From positions 248,001 through 312,000 of the forward strand of contig NZ_JAGSYG010000001.1 of assembly GCF_025685655.1 (NCBI RefSeq): 64,000 bases of DNA, given 5' to 3'. The notes under the pieces are model-generated. The model made no database searches. It was not told the DNA's origin and saw nothing but the letters and a program-made list of their open reading frames with translations. The position numbers and the translations under genes are program-made. This DNA comes from Acidicapsa ligni. GTDB lineage: Bacteria > Acidobacteriota > Terriglobia > Terriglobales > Acidobacteriaceae. Numbering within the stretch: position 1 is the first letter of the stretch; each line of letters begins with the position of its first letter. This document shows, in pieces, positions 27,161-35,227 of this stretch.

Positions 27161-28096
27161 ATGGCTTTTCGTTTTCGCCTCGCTGCTGCGGTAGCAATTC
27201 TGCTCACGACCTTTTCGCCTTATGTTATCGGTCAGCCTGCAGGCCGCATGAAGACTGCTGCGCAGCCCCGCACTCCGTCCGGTCCGGCTTCCGGTCCGGT
27301 TACTTTGACACCAGCGGTCGTCGAGGCCGGTTCGCCTGAGCTGATCCGCGTAGACGCACCGACTGCTACGAGCGTTGAGGGTGAGTGGTTTGGGCATAAG
27401 TTACAGTTCTTTCGAGCACACAATAGCCGCGCCTGGTACGCGCTTGCCGGGGTCGATGTGGAGGCAGCAGCCGTACCCACGACTCTGCGCATCACAGCTC
27501 ATCTCAGGGAAGACAGGGCGCGGGATCTGTCCACACAGGTAGCCATCCATGCGGCACATTATCGGACTGGATCACTCTCCGTCGCGCCAAGGTTTGTCGA
27601 GCCTGGGCCTGAAGAGATGAAGCAGATCGATTTGGCATCCAAGGCCAAGGAAAAAGTGTTTGCGACAACAGCAGATAGACCGCTCTGGTCGGGTAGCTTT
27701 GTCGCTCCGGTGAGAGCTGCGCCGACGGATAGCTTTGGCACACGACGCATGTTCAACGGGAAGCTGGCGAGCATTCACAAAGGCATGGATTTTCGCGCTG
27801 CATTCGGTACGCCGATCATGGCGGGAAACTCCGGTGTGGTTGTACTCGCGCAGCCGCTCTACTACGAAGGCAACTGCGTCATGATTGATCATGGCCTGGG
27901 GCTGATGAGTATTTCCATGCATCTCTCGCGGATCGACGTAAGACCGGGCGAGCATGTCTCCCAGGGGCAGCGTCTTGGTCTTAGCGGAGCGACTGGTCGC
28001 GTCACTGGTCCGCATCTGCACTGGGCTATTCGCTGGCAGGGGGCGATGCTTGACCCCGCGAAATTACTGCGCCTCGATCTCGACAAACTGCCGTAA
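27161..28096 (+). CDS. M23 family metallopeptidase
   Basis: Probable periplasmic peptidoglycan endopeptidase (LytM/M23). The 311-residue protein has a signal peptide (about 1-24), an N-terminal beta-rich region (about 45-150) and a C-terminal M23 domain (about 190-300). The zinc ligands appear as His and Asp in HKGMDFRA and His in GPHLHWAIRW. The segment SGATGRVTGPHLHW is typical of active members. Ten bases after the DUF1223 gene; shared expression is likely but a functional link is unproven. Confidence 0.9.
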   Translation: MAFRFRLAAAVAILLTTFSPYVIGQPAGRMKTAAQPRTPSGPASGPVTLTPAVVEAGSPELIRVDAPTATSVEGEWFGHKLQFFRAHNSRAWYALAGVDVEAAAVPTTLRITAHLREDRARDLSTQVAIHAAHYRTGSLSVAPRFVEPGPEEMKQIDLASKAKEKVFATTADRPLWSGSFVAPVRAAPTDSFGTRRMFNGKLASIHKGMDFRAAFGTPIMAGNSGVVVLAQPLYYEGNCVMIDHGLGLMSISMHLSRIDVRPGEHVSQGQRLGLSGATGRVTGPHLHWAIRWQGAMLDPAKLLRLDLDKLP

Positions 28097-28220
28097 GCAA
28101 TCTCTATAAGTCGTTCGATAGGCAGGAAGACAAGATAGAAATATTGAACACTCTGACATTTTTCTATACAGAGAGCGTTCGGTCTGGCACAATTTCTTGA
28201 CTTTCCAGCTTCGCTCTTTT

Positions 28221-28260
28221 CATTGCTCAAATAACTGGTCATTGCTCAAAATAACTAGGT
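28221..28260. repeat. About 20-bp tandem duplication upstream of the DyP operon
   Basis: cattgctcaaataactggt (28221-28239) is followed by the near copy cattgctcaaaataactaggt (28240-28260). The pair lies about 43 bases before the first gene of the DyP operon, within the 28097-28302 gap. A possible promoter lies further upstream (TTGAAC then TATACA). Confidence 0.7.
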
Positions 28261-28302
28261 CCGGGCTCTGTTATCTGGCAATTTGATGCCACCAGGAGCA
28301 GA

Positions 28303-28899
28303 ATGAGCAACATCAACGGCAAAGTCTACGCAATGAACGCCATCACGCCGATGCGGCCGTGGAAGACGTGGATTCTGCGTGCAATCTTCTTTGTTCTGGA
28401 CCATATCAAGCCGCTGCAAGCCGACCTGATCAATCTATCTTTCATCCAGTTTGCACGCTGGGTTATCGTACCCCGCAATCGCTTTCCACATCTGGATGAG
28501 TCGCAGAAGCAGGAGTCACTTCAGTATGACTATCTGCTGTTTTTCAGTAACTTCAACGGAACCTGGAATCAGTACATCGATGCATTCTCTGCGGTACTGA
28601 GCAAGGGTCTAGACCTTATTTGGCGTTGGAGTGAGAAGTTCCCTGGCTCTACGCCGGTCACGATCTTCAAGGAATACATTGCTCGTGTGCAATTCGACAC
28701 CGACTACTACTACACTGCCTATCCGAATGCGACGGCTAACGATGTCAAGTCTGCCCATATCGTCGTGCAGGCAGTGAATACTCTTAGCCATGATGCTCAA
28801 TCGCTTTCACCGGAGCAGTTTCGCGACGCCTATCTTGAGTTTCTAATTTCCGTACAGGCGCACCTTGGAGATACAGGTGAAGCTCCAATCGTTTTTTAG
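28303..28899 (+). CDS. DyP-operon protein A, unknown family
   Basis: A 198-residue protein without signal peptide. It opens MSNINGKVYAMNAITPM, nearly the same as the start of the next gene's product. It contains FARWVIVP, YDYLLFFSNFNGTWNQYIDAF, LIWRWSEKFPG and an aromatic DTDYYYTAYP. These align in order with the next protein (LARLVVMDD, KYLIFEANIDA, AIWKHCTGYPG, ETTFFFAATN), so the two are diverged paralogues. AGGAG lies about five bases before ATG 28303. First gene of a three-gene operon ending in a DyP-type peroxidase; an accessory or partner-oxygenase role is inference. No named domain is recognised. Confidence 0.75.
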   Translation: MSNINGKVYAMNAITPMRPWKTWILRAIFFVLDHIKPLQADLINLSFIQFARWVIVPRNRFPHLDESQKQESLQYDYLLFFSNFNGTWNQYIDAFSAVLSKGLDLIWRWSEKFPGSTPVTIFKEYIARVQFDTDYYYTAYPNATANDVKSAHIVVQAVNTLSHDAQSLSPEQFRDAYLEFLISVQAHLGDTGEAPIVF

Positions 28900-28956
28900 C
28901 GGAACGTAACAGGCAGGTAACTGGCAACAAGTCAGGACCACGAGTAAGGAAACGCT

Positions 28957-29601
28957 ATGTCCAATCAGAATGGCAGAGTCTACGGCCTCACGCTGCTGTG
29001 CCCCATCCTGAACGATGTGCACGCATCACCGTCCCATGACTTGCAGATTCGCGCTTATCTTGCTGCGCTGCCGACAGGTGCTGAAAGCCCTTTCGCTATT
29101 GCCTCCGGCACACATCTGGCTCGCCTGGTGGTCATGGACGATGTTATCTATGTCGGCGCGCCCGCTCATGAGGAGCATCTCCACTCGAAATATCTCATCT
29201 TCGAGGCAAACATAGATGCTATCGGCGATGCAGGCCTCGACAGTTATCTCACGGGGCTGGCCAATCTTGCTTCACAGCACCTTGACGCTATCTGGAAGCA
29301 CTGCACCGGCTATCCTGGAACAAGTAACTTGCCGGACTTTTTGAGTTATATGAAAGCCTGCCGGATTGAGACTACTTTCTTCTTTGCTGCGACCAATGAT
29401 AAGAGCGTTCCTGAGACATTAACTGCTCTCCAAACGCAGCGTGCCATGGCAGATTTTATCGTTAAACACCAGGGCATGGCAGCGGCCGAACTCCAGCGCA
29501 GGTTTATAGATTTCGCGAGCAAACTCAGCACTGCACCGGTTCCTCCTCCGGCGATGGCTACGCATCGGCGTGACATTCAAACGGGAGGACGCAATGAGTA
29601 A
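28957..29601 (+). CDS. DyP-operon protein B, unknown family
   Basis: A 214-residue cytoplasmic-looking protein homologous to the preceding gene's product: shared MSNxNGxVY start, HLARLVV block, YLIFEANIDA, LDAIWKHCTGYPG and TTFFFAATN. The C-terminal 25 residues are unrelated, proline-rich and basic. Its stop (29599-29601) overlaps the start of the DyP peroxidase gene by eight bases, so translation of the two is probably coupled. A duplicated gtaacNggcaN element lies just upstream (28906-28927). Function unknown; co-occurrence with the peroxidase is the only clue. Confidence 0.75.
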   Translation: MSNQNGRVYGLTLLCPILNDVHASPSHDLQIRAYLAALPTGAESPFAIASGTHLARLVVMDDVIYVGAPAHEEHLHSKYLIFEANIDAIGDAGLDSYLTGLANLASQHLDAIWKHCTGYPGTSNLPDFLSYMKACRIETTFFFAATNDKSVPETLTALQTQRAMADFIVKHQGMAAAELQRRFIDFASKLSTAPVPPPAMATHRRDIQTGGRNE

Positions 29602-31000
29602 GCTCAACGCAACGGATATTCAGGGCTTCGTTCTGCGCGGCTATAACATGCCCTATGCCCGTTACGGTTTTCTTCACTTTGAAAACTCAGCTCGTGCTCG
29701 TGATCTGATTCGCAGGCTTCTCGGCATCGTCACCACGGGGCGGTCGTGGGATCAGGGCAAGCCTCAAAGCACCGTTAACGTTGCCTTTACTTATCGAGGT
29801 CTCGTCAAGCTGGAGTTGCCAATTGCCACGCTCATCAGCTTTCCTGTTGAGTTCCAACAGGGCATGAAGGCTCGGGGAGGCATTCTCGGCGATACCGGGC
29901 TGAATAGTCATGAGCACTGGGACGAACTCTGGCGTAACGAGACACAGGTTCATGCATGGCTGGCTATCAACGCTCTTACTACCGACGCACTCGAAGCCCG
30001 CACGGGCCAGTTGCAGGAGCTGATGCAGGAGACCGGCGGGGCGCGCGTTCTGAGCTATCAGGATGCCGCGGCAATCGTCGAAGACGGCAAGGTCACACTC
30101 AAGGAGCACTTTGGATTTACGGATGGGTTTGGCAATCCAGACTATCTCGGCGTCTGTCGCAGCACCCAGCCAGGCCAGGGCAAGCTCATGCCCGATGGAA
30201 GCTGGGCACCGCTGGCTACTGGCGAGTTGTTGCTCGGCTACGCCGATGAGGCAGGTGAGTTGCCTGTTGCGCCGGTGCCGCACATCCTGGCCAGCAACGG
30301 CACGTTCATGGTCTATCGCAAGCTGCATCAGAACGTAGGTACATTTCGCCGCTTCCTCGATACGTGGGCAGCTCGTTATGGGGCGGGCGATAACTTCGCC
30401 AGGGAGAAGCTTGCGTCCAAGTTCATCGGCAGATGGCGCGACGGTACGCCCGTGGAGAGCTCGCCGGATAAGCCTGATCCTGCTATCGCACAAGACCCAA
30501 ACCTGAGCACAAATTTTACTTACGGCGAGGATACTGCCGGTACGCGGTGTCCCATTGGAGCGCACATTCGCCGTGTGCATCCGCGCGATGCGTTCGGCTT
30601 TAAAGGCCGCCTGATCAATCGCAGACGCATCACCCGGCGCGGCCTGCCTTACGGCCCCTTTGCGTCGGAGAGTGACGCATCTCCTGATCTCGACACAGTA
30701 GAACGCGGCGTCATCTTCATGGCGCTGAATGCGAGCATTTCACGGCAGTTTGAATTTGTGCAGCAGCAGTGGGTCAATTATGGCAACGACGCCCATCTCG
30801 GAAACGAGAAAGATCTGCTGATGGGAAATCACGCTGCTGGAGAAAAGTACGTTATCCAGGGCGATACGAACCCGGCTAATCCGCCCTTTGTCTGCGCCCA
30901 TCTACCCAACTTTGTCGAGCTGCGGGGCGGCGAATATTTCTTTCTTCCCAGCATTACGGCGCTGGGCATGATGGCGATGAATCTGGTCGATCCGCGCTGA
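29594..31000 (+). CDS. DyP-type heme peroxidase
   Basis: Dye-decolourising-type peroxidase of 468 residues. It starts at ATG 29594, with GGGAGG five bases upstream; an earlier in-frame start would bury that site. The distal motif appears as GFTDGFGNP (174-182), with Asp177 in place of the usual GxxDG aspartate. The proximal heme ligand is His324 in IGAHIRRVHP and the distal Arg is likely in RRGLPYG (about 349). There is no Tat or Sec signal and no encapsulin gene nearby, so it should be cytoplasmic. It is the last gene of an operon with two paralogous unknown proteins. The substrate is unknown. Confidence 0.88.
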   Translation: MSKLNATDIQGFVLRGYNMPYARYGFLHFENSARARDLIRRLLGIVTTGRSWDQGKPQSTVNVAFTYRGLVKLELPIATLISFPVEFQQGMKARGGILGDTGLNSHEHWDELWRNETQVHAWLAINALTTDALEARTGQLQELMQETGGARVLSYQDAAAIVEDGKVTLKEHFGFTDGFGNPDYLGVCRSTQPGQGKLMPDGSWAPLATGELLLGYADEAGELPVAPVPHILASNGTFMVYRKLHQNVGTFRRFLDTWAARYGAGDNFAREKLASKFIGRWRDGTPVESSPDKPDPAIAQDPNLSTNFTYGEDTAGTRCPIGAHIRRVHPRDAFGFKGRLINRRRITRRGLPYGPFASESDASPDLDTVERGVIFMALNASISRQFEFVQQQWVNYGNDAHLGNEKDLLMGNHAAGEKYVIQGDTNPANPPFVCAHLPNFVELRGGEYFFLPSITALGMMAMNLVDPR

Positions 31001-31024
31001 ACTTATTGCGTTGAACTTATTGCG
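30997..31024. repeat. 14-bp tandem duplication at the DyP 3' end
   Basis: TGAACTTATTGCGT (30997-31010) then TGAACTTATTGCGC (31011-31024), 13 of 14 identical. The first copy contains the peroxidase stop and the second overlaps the 3' end of the convergent hydrolase gene. Confidence 0.75.
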
Positions 31025-32294
31025 CGATAAGTTCGTGATCCGGTAAAACGGCGGTTGGTTTTGGCCAGATTTTTTCTTTGGCCAGATCCCTGAAGGCACG
31101 ATAGACAAAGGAGCCGAGATACCATCCGTCGATGTACTGGAAAGGTGTTTCGCCAGTGGTGTAATGGCCACACGGCAGTACGCGACGCTCAAAATCAAGC
31201 CCGTGCTCGCGGAATGATTTCACCACCTCAAGCGAGTACTCCAGTGGGAAGGTCAAGTCGTAGTTCGCGTAGATTAAGAGCACTTTTTTAGCGAACTCGG
31301 TCGACTGCTGGGCGGTGAATTTTTCGTAGTAATGAAACGGACTGACGCCGCCCCATAGCTCTCGCAGTTGGCCCTGCGTCAGCCCTGCCTGCTCCAGCGC
31401 CTGGCGAATATGCCGCGTGCTCTGACCTGCCCAGACCACATCTCCAAAAGCTGCCGAAGCGTGGTTGAAAGCGTTCACTTGAATGCGTTTATCGTGGGCG
31501 CTTGCCAGGAAGGTATAGCAACTGCCGAGGCTGGTGCCAAGGACGCCAAACTGCTCGTATCCCTGCGCCTCCAGCCAATCCACGCAACAGCGGATATCGA
31601 CAACTGCCTGCCGCGTTGCCGAGAGCGTCCGCCCGATATTTGCGCTCACTGCGTAGTCCGAGCGCTCCAGTTCAGAGGGGCGGCGGATGTCATGGTAGGG
31701 CTTTGAGAGCCGCAGTGCAGAAATACCAAAGCGGTTGAAAAGCGAGCACAGGGCGTTGTGGCTGAAGGCGTCCGCGTTCCACTGCGGCATGACGACGATG
31801 GCCTGTTTTGGCTTGCCTGCCTGCTTCGCAGGATCTGCCGGATACCAGCGGGCGTTCACCAGGTCGTTTTCGGGATACGGTGTCCGCTCCGGCGAAGTGA
31901 ATCGCAAAAACTGCGCTCGCGGGATCTTGCCTTCGGCGGCCATCTGCTTGATTCGGGAGTCTCTTTCCAGCGTCTCGGGCCGCACATTGGTGGGGAAGAG
32001 ATGCGGATGGCGCTCCTCTAACCGGAAATCCGTAGGGCTGTCATAGCGAAAAAATCGATCGCTATCGGCGAGAATTGCCTGATTGATTTCCAGCATCAGG
32101 TCCATTCCTGAGTGGGAATCCAGGCTCAAATCGGCAGATAGACGCTCGGCCCGGCCAGTCAGACCGACCTCGCGCAGAAATGGCTGCAGCCAGTCGAAGC
32201 CCCACTCCAGCGGACGAACGATACGGTTTTCGTCGCGGGTTGTGAGGCGCGTTTCCCAACTGTACATCCAGCGCGCGTAGAGGTCTTTAAACAT
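31017..32294 (-). CDS. ABHD18-like alpha/beta hydrolase
   Basis: Alpha/beta-hydrolase of the abhydrolase-18 type, 425 residues from ATG 32294 (MFKDLYARWMYSWETRL). A longer frame to 32519 would overlap the divergent gene and encodes unlikely sequence, so the shorter start is used. Nucleophile elbow GVLGTSLGSCYTF (about 262), an Asp in YANYDLTFPLEYS and a His in LPCGHYTTGETPF near the C-terminus complete a plausible triad. No signal peptide. Convergent with the DyP gene, with a 16-base gap. Function is unknown beyond hydrolase fold. Confidence 0.8.
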   Translation of the reverse strand: MFKDLYARWMYSWETRLTTRDENRIVRPLEWGFDWLQPFLREVGLTGRAERLSADLSLDSHSGMDLMLEINQAILADSDRFFRYDSPTDFRLEERHPHLFPTNVRPETLERDSRIKQMAAEGKIPRAQFLRFTSPERTPYPENDLVNARWYPADPAKQAGKPKQAIVVMPQWNADAFSHNALCSLFNRFGISALRLSKPYHDIRRPSELERSDYAVSANIGRTLSATRQAVVDIRCCVDWLEAQGYEQFGVLGTSLGSCYTFLASAHDKRIQVNAFNHASAAFGDVVWAGQSTRHIRQALEQAGLTQGQLRELWGGVSPFHYYEKFTAQQSTEFAKKVLLIYANYDLTFPLEYSLEVVKSFREHGLDFERRVLPCGHYTTGETPFQYIDGWYLGSFVYRAFRDLAKEKIWPKPTAVLPDHELIAQ

Positions 32295-32426
32295 CAGAGA
32301 CTTCAAGTTTATCAGCGGCGTGGGCAGTGGTGCGTGAATCTCCCATTTAACCGGATATCTGCCTGTAATGCCGAAGTTAGCGGTAGCGCGAAGAGAGAGC
32401 GCGCCGTGGAGTCGTAAAATCGAGAC

Positions 32427-33404
32427 GTGGCTACTTTGTCCACCGTTCCCGCGCCGAAAAAGACCACAGCTCAGGCCTCGTTGGGCCGGGTCTTGTCTGG
32501 CCAAGTCTCGTCTGGCCAAGTCTCGTCAAGTCAGGTCGCGTCATTTGCATGGGCCCGGGTTGCTGGCGGTTTCTCGCATCTGGCGGCGCTCTGGCATCTG
32601 ACCAGCCTGGACGCTCCGACGGTTGCCGTCACATGGGCGCTGGCTTTTGCCTGGGCTGTGCATATTAGCCTCCCCATCTGGCTGCCGGCCATTCTGGCGC
32701 TTACGACATGGACGATTTACATTGGCGACCGCCTGCTCGATGCGAAGCGGGCACAGCATTCGCTGCGTGCACGCCACCATTTTCATTGGCGGCACCATCG
32801 TATCTTTGTCCCTGTCGCCATTGCTTCCGCACTGGCTGCACTGGCGCTGGTTCTGTACTACATGCCGATTGCGGCCCGTACTCGCAACTCTGTGCTCGCT
32901 GCAGTCACGCTTGCCTACTTTACGGGAGTCCACAGCGATCGGCGAATCTCCGTCCGAAGCTTTTTCGCCCGCATTGTTCCCGCAAATTTTCCAATGAAAG
33001 AGCTCCTCGTCGGCGTTATCTTTACCCTGGCCTGTGCGGTGCCGACCCTGACGCGCATGATTACGAATCGGGTGGAAATGCTCCTGCCGATTCTATGTTT
33101 CATTGCATTGGCATGGCTCAATTGCCGGGCTATCGAAGTCTGGGAGACTGCGCCTGAGCGGCAGCTTCGCTCCGGTAGAACATTCCTGGCCGCTATGGTG
33201 CTGATGAGCATCGCGTTGTTCAGCGCTGGAATCGCGGTCGGCTTTCACCAGCTACACGCTGGCGCACTGCTGGCCAGTGGAGCACTCAGCGCTGGACTTA
33301 TCGGCATTCTGGATCGGAATTCATGCAGCCTGAGCCCGGTGATGTTGCGCACTATCGTGGATCTTGTCCTGTTGACGCCGTTGATTCTGCTGGCTATCGG
33401 ATGA
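32427..33404 (+). CDS. UbiA-like polytopic membrane protein
   Basis: A 325-residue protein with about eight membrane helices after a low-complexity N-terminus. Near residue 95, TWTIYIGDRLLDAKR supplies a DxxxD that resembles the first prenyl-diphosphate-binding motif of UbiA-family prenyltransferases. A second clear motif was not seen, so the assignment is tentative. Start GTG 32427. Residues about 19-40 are built from a degenerate pentapeptide repeat (SGQVS), matching a 15-bp DNA repeat. The stop overlaps the next gene's ATG by four bases, so it is coupled to a methyltransferase; together they could modify an isoprenoid lipid or quinone. Confidence 0.6.
   Translation: MATLSTVPAPKKTTAQASLGRVLSGQVSSGQVSSSQVASFAWARVAGGFSHLAALWHLTSLDAPTVAVTWALAFAWAVHISLPIWLPAILALTTWTIYIGDRLLDAKRAQHSLRARHHFHWRHHRIFVPVAIASALAALALVLYYMPIAARTRNSVLAAVTLAYFTGVHSDRRISVRSFFARIVPANFPMKELLVGVIFTLACAVPTLTRMITNRVEMLLPILCFIALAWLNCRAIEVWETAPERQLRSGRTFLAAMVLMSIALFSAGIAVGFHQLHAGALLASGALSAGLIGILDRNSCSLSPVMLRTIVDLVLLTPLILLAIG
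32481..32540. repeat. 15-bp tandem repeat encoding a pentapeptide repeat
   Basis: Four 15-base units: 32481-32495 (degenerate), 32496-32510 and 32511-32525 (identical, TCTGGCCAAGTCTCG), and 32526-32540 (degenerate). In frame they encode LGRVL-SGQVS-SGQVS-SSQVA at the start of the membrane protein. Confidence 0.85.
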
Positions 33405-34075
33405 CGCAGGATCCGAAATTTCCTACAGCGAACTTCAACCGCCTCGCCCACGTTTATCGCTGGATGGAGTACCTGAGCTTTGGCCCCTTCCTGTCGCGAT
33501 GCCGGTTTCGCCTTCTGCCGCAGCTCAATAATTGCCGCAAAGCTTTAGTGCTGGGCGATGGAGATGGCCGCTTTACCGCGCGGCTTCTCGATCGTCATCG
33601 CAACATCCGTGTCCACGCGCTGGATGCCAGCGACGCCATGCTTGCCTCTCTCAGGAAGGCTGCGGCGCAGGATAGAGACCGGTTGGATACCGACTGCGTT
33701 GACGTGCGCACCTGGCAACCGCTTACTGGGCAACCGCCTGCGGGGAGAAATTACGACTTGATCGTCACCCACTTTTTCCTCGATTGTCTTGCGACCGAGG
33801 AAATCGCCGATCTTGCCTCGCGTCTCGATCCTGTTACCTCGCCGGGTACACTCTGGGTGGTATCGGAGTTTTCTATTCCCAAAGGCTGGTTTGGGAAATT
33901 GGTCGCGATGCCGCTGGTTGCGATTCTTTATCGCAGTTTCCATTGGCTGACGGGTCTCGCGCAACAGACTTTGCCGGACTATCGCTCCGCCCTGGCGCGG
34001 GCTGGGTGGAAGCTGGAGGGTGAGCAGACATACCTTGGCGGTCTGCTCGTCAGCCAGTTATGGCGGCGAAATTAA
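33401..34075 (+). CDS. Class I SAM-dependent methyltransferase
   Basis: A 224-residue methyltransferase. The SAM-binding loop is ALVLGDGDGRFTARLL (about 48-62), followed by an acidic residue in VHALDASDAML. VTHFFLDCL corresponds to motif IV. The N-terminus FNRLAHVYRWMEYLSFG resembles UbiE-like and related small-molecule methyltransferases. ATG 33401 overlaps the upstream stop as ATGA, so translation is coupled to the UbiA-like protein. A C-terminal hydrophobic stretch (LVAMPLVAILYRSFHWL) may touch the membrane. The stop overlaps the stop of a small minus-strand gene by two bases. Confidence 0.82.
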   Translation: MTQDPKFPTANFNRLAHVYRWMEYLSFGPFLSRCRFRLLPQLNNCRKALVLGDGDGRFTARLLDRHRNIRVHALDASDAMLASLRKAAAQDRDRLDTDCVDVRTWQPLTGQPPAGRNYDLIVTHFFLDCLATEEIADLASRLDPVTSPGTLWVVSEFSIPKGWFGKLVAMPLVAILYRSFHWLTGLAQQTLPDYRSALARAGWKLEGEQTYLGGLLVSQLWRRN

Positions 34076-34161
34076 CGGAAATACAACAGCAAGGTGATTC
34101 CTGCCGCCAGCACCACGACCGGAACCCAGAATTGCACATCTCTTAGTATTTTTTTGACCAC
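34072..34161 (-). CDS. Small single-pass membrane protein (29 residues)
   Basis: A 29-codon frame on the minus strand, from GTG 34161 to TAA 34072. It has AAGGG about eight bases upstream of the start. The product begins with a basic segment (VVKKILRDVQFW), then a hydrophobic helix (VPVVVLAAGITLLLYF), and ends in Arg. This is the layout of small inner-membrane proteins. It is convergent with the methyltransferase gene and shares stop-codon bases with it. No family is recognised; evidence is the ribosome site and the clear amphipathic-to-hydrophobic design. Confidence 0.55.
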   Translation of the reverse strand: MVKKILRDVQFWVPVVVLAAGITLLLYFR

Positions 34162-34291
34162 TTTTCTGCCCTTTCTAAAAAACGAGTTGGAGGAACGGAC
34201 CATCCTGTTGCGTGAGGTATTGCACGTGCATTCTCTTCAAGACTAATATTGCTCGTGAACGCCTTTATAGGGCGAGCCGGAGGATCAAGCC

Positions 34292-35158
34292 ATGCACGCA
34301 ATCGTTGCTCCAGATGTTATCGCCGATGCCGCCCAAGTGGAAGAGCAATGGGATGAGTTCGTTACCGGCCGCTACCGTGAGGGTAAATCGGAAGCCGAGT
34401 TTCGAGTTTACGACGCCACTGCAAATCCCACAGTAGCCGAATTTTATCGTCTCAACCACCAGTTCCAGACCTATGATTTTGTCCTGGCCAAAGAGGCGGA
34501 GTATTTGCCGCTGCAAAAGGCAGAGATGAGCATCTGGGAGGCGGCCGAGTTTCTGAATACGCTCGTTGACGACAGCGACCCCGACACCGACCTCACCCAG
34601 ATTGAGCATCTGTTGCAGACCTCAGAAGCGATCCGCGCCGATGGCCATCCACGCTGGATGGTTGCTGCCGGGTTCGTCCATGATCTGGCAAAGGTTCTTT
34701 GCCTGTGGGGCGAGCCGCAGTGGGCGGTCGTTGGAGATACGTTCCCGGTGGGATGCGCCTATTCTGAGCACATTGTTTTTCCGGAGTATTTCGCCGCGAA
34801 TCCGGATCGGACTAACGCCATCTTCCAGACAAAATATGGCGTCTATGAGCCGAATTGTGGATTAAGCAACGTCCACATGTCCTGGGGACACGATGCTTAC
34901 GGAGCCAAGGTCATGGAGCCGTATCTTCCGGAAGAAGCCATCTACATGCTTCGCTATCACTCGTTCTACGCGGCGCACAAGCATGGAGCGTATGACTACC
35001 TGATGTCCGCGCATGACCGTACCATGTTCGAGTGGGTCAACAAGTTCAACCAGTATGACCTGTACTCCAAGGGCAGACCGAAGCCGAATCTTGCAGAAGT
35101 CAAGCCTTACTATGACGCTCTTTTCCAGGAATTCTTCCCGGCGCGCATAGCCTGGTAA
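34292..35158 (+). CDS. Inositol oxygenase (MIOX)
   Basis: Diiron enzyme that cleaves myo-inositol to D-glucuronate. The 288-residue protein keeps all six metal ligands of the HD-domain MIOX family: His106 (IEHLLQ), His130-Asp131 (GFVHDLAK), His200 (SWGHDAY), His223 (RYHSFY) and Asp256 (NQYDLYSKG). Their spacing closely matches the animal enzyme. The segment HSFYAAHKHGAYDYL is also typical. GGAGGA lies seven bases before ATG 34292. MIOX is uncommon in bacteria. The convergent neighbour encodes a sugar porter, but no other inositol or glucuronate pathway gene is in the window. Confidence 0.93.
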   Translation: MHAIVAPDVIADAAQVEEQWDEFVTGRYREGKSEAEFRVYDATANPTVAEFYRLNHQFQTYDFVLAKEAEYLPLQKAEMSIWEAAEFLNTLVDDSDPDTDLTQIEHLLQTSEAIRADGHPRWMVAAGFVHDLAKVLCLWGEPQWAVVGDTFPVGCAYSEHIVFPEYFAANPDRTNAIFQTKYGVYEPNCGLSNVHMSWGHDAYGAKVMEPYLPEEAIYMLRYHSFYAAHKHGAYDYLMSAHDRTMFEWVNKFNQYDLYSKGRPKPNLAEVKPYYDALFQEFFPARIAW

Positions 35159-35191
35159 TTCGCTGGTCGTAGTGATCGTAGCGCCTCAGCG

Positions 35192-35227
35192 GGGATACCG
35201 GCATCTCCTAGAAGAAGCCGGTATCCC
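35192..35227. terminator. Hairpin between convergent MIOX and porter genes
   Basis: Perfect 11-base arms GGGATACCGGC (35192-35202) and GCCGGTATCCC (35217-35227) with a 14-base loop. The right arm lies in the last codons of the porter gene. There is no U-run, so bidirectional termination is only likely. Confidence 0.45.

Noticed and set aside
31017..32519. The 500-codon version of the ABHD18-like gene
   Set aside because: It would overlap the divergent membrane-protein gene and adds non-protein-like sequence; ATG 32294 opens the conserved part.
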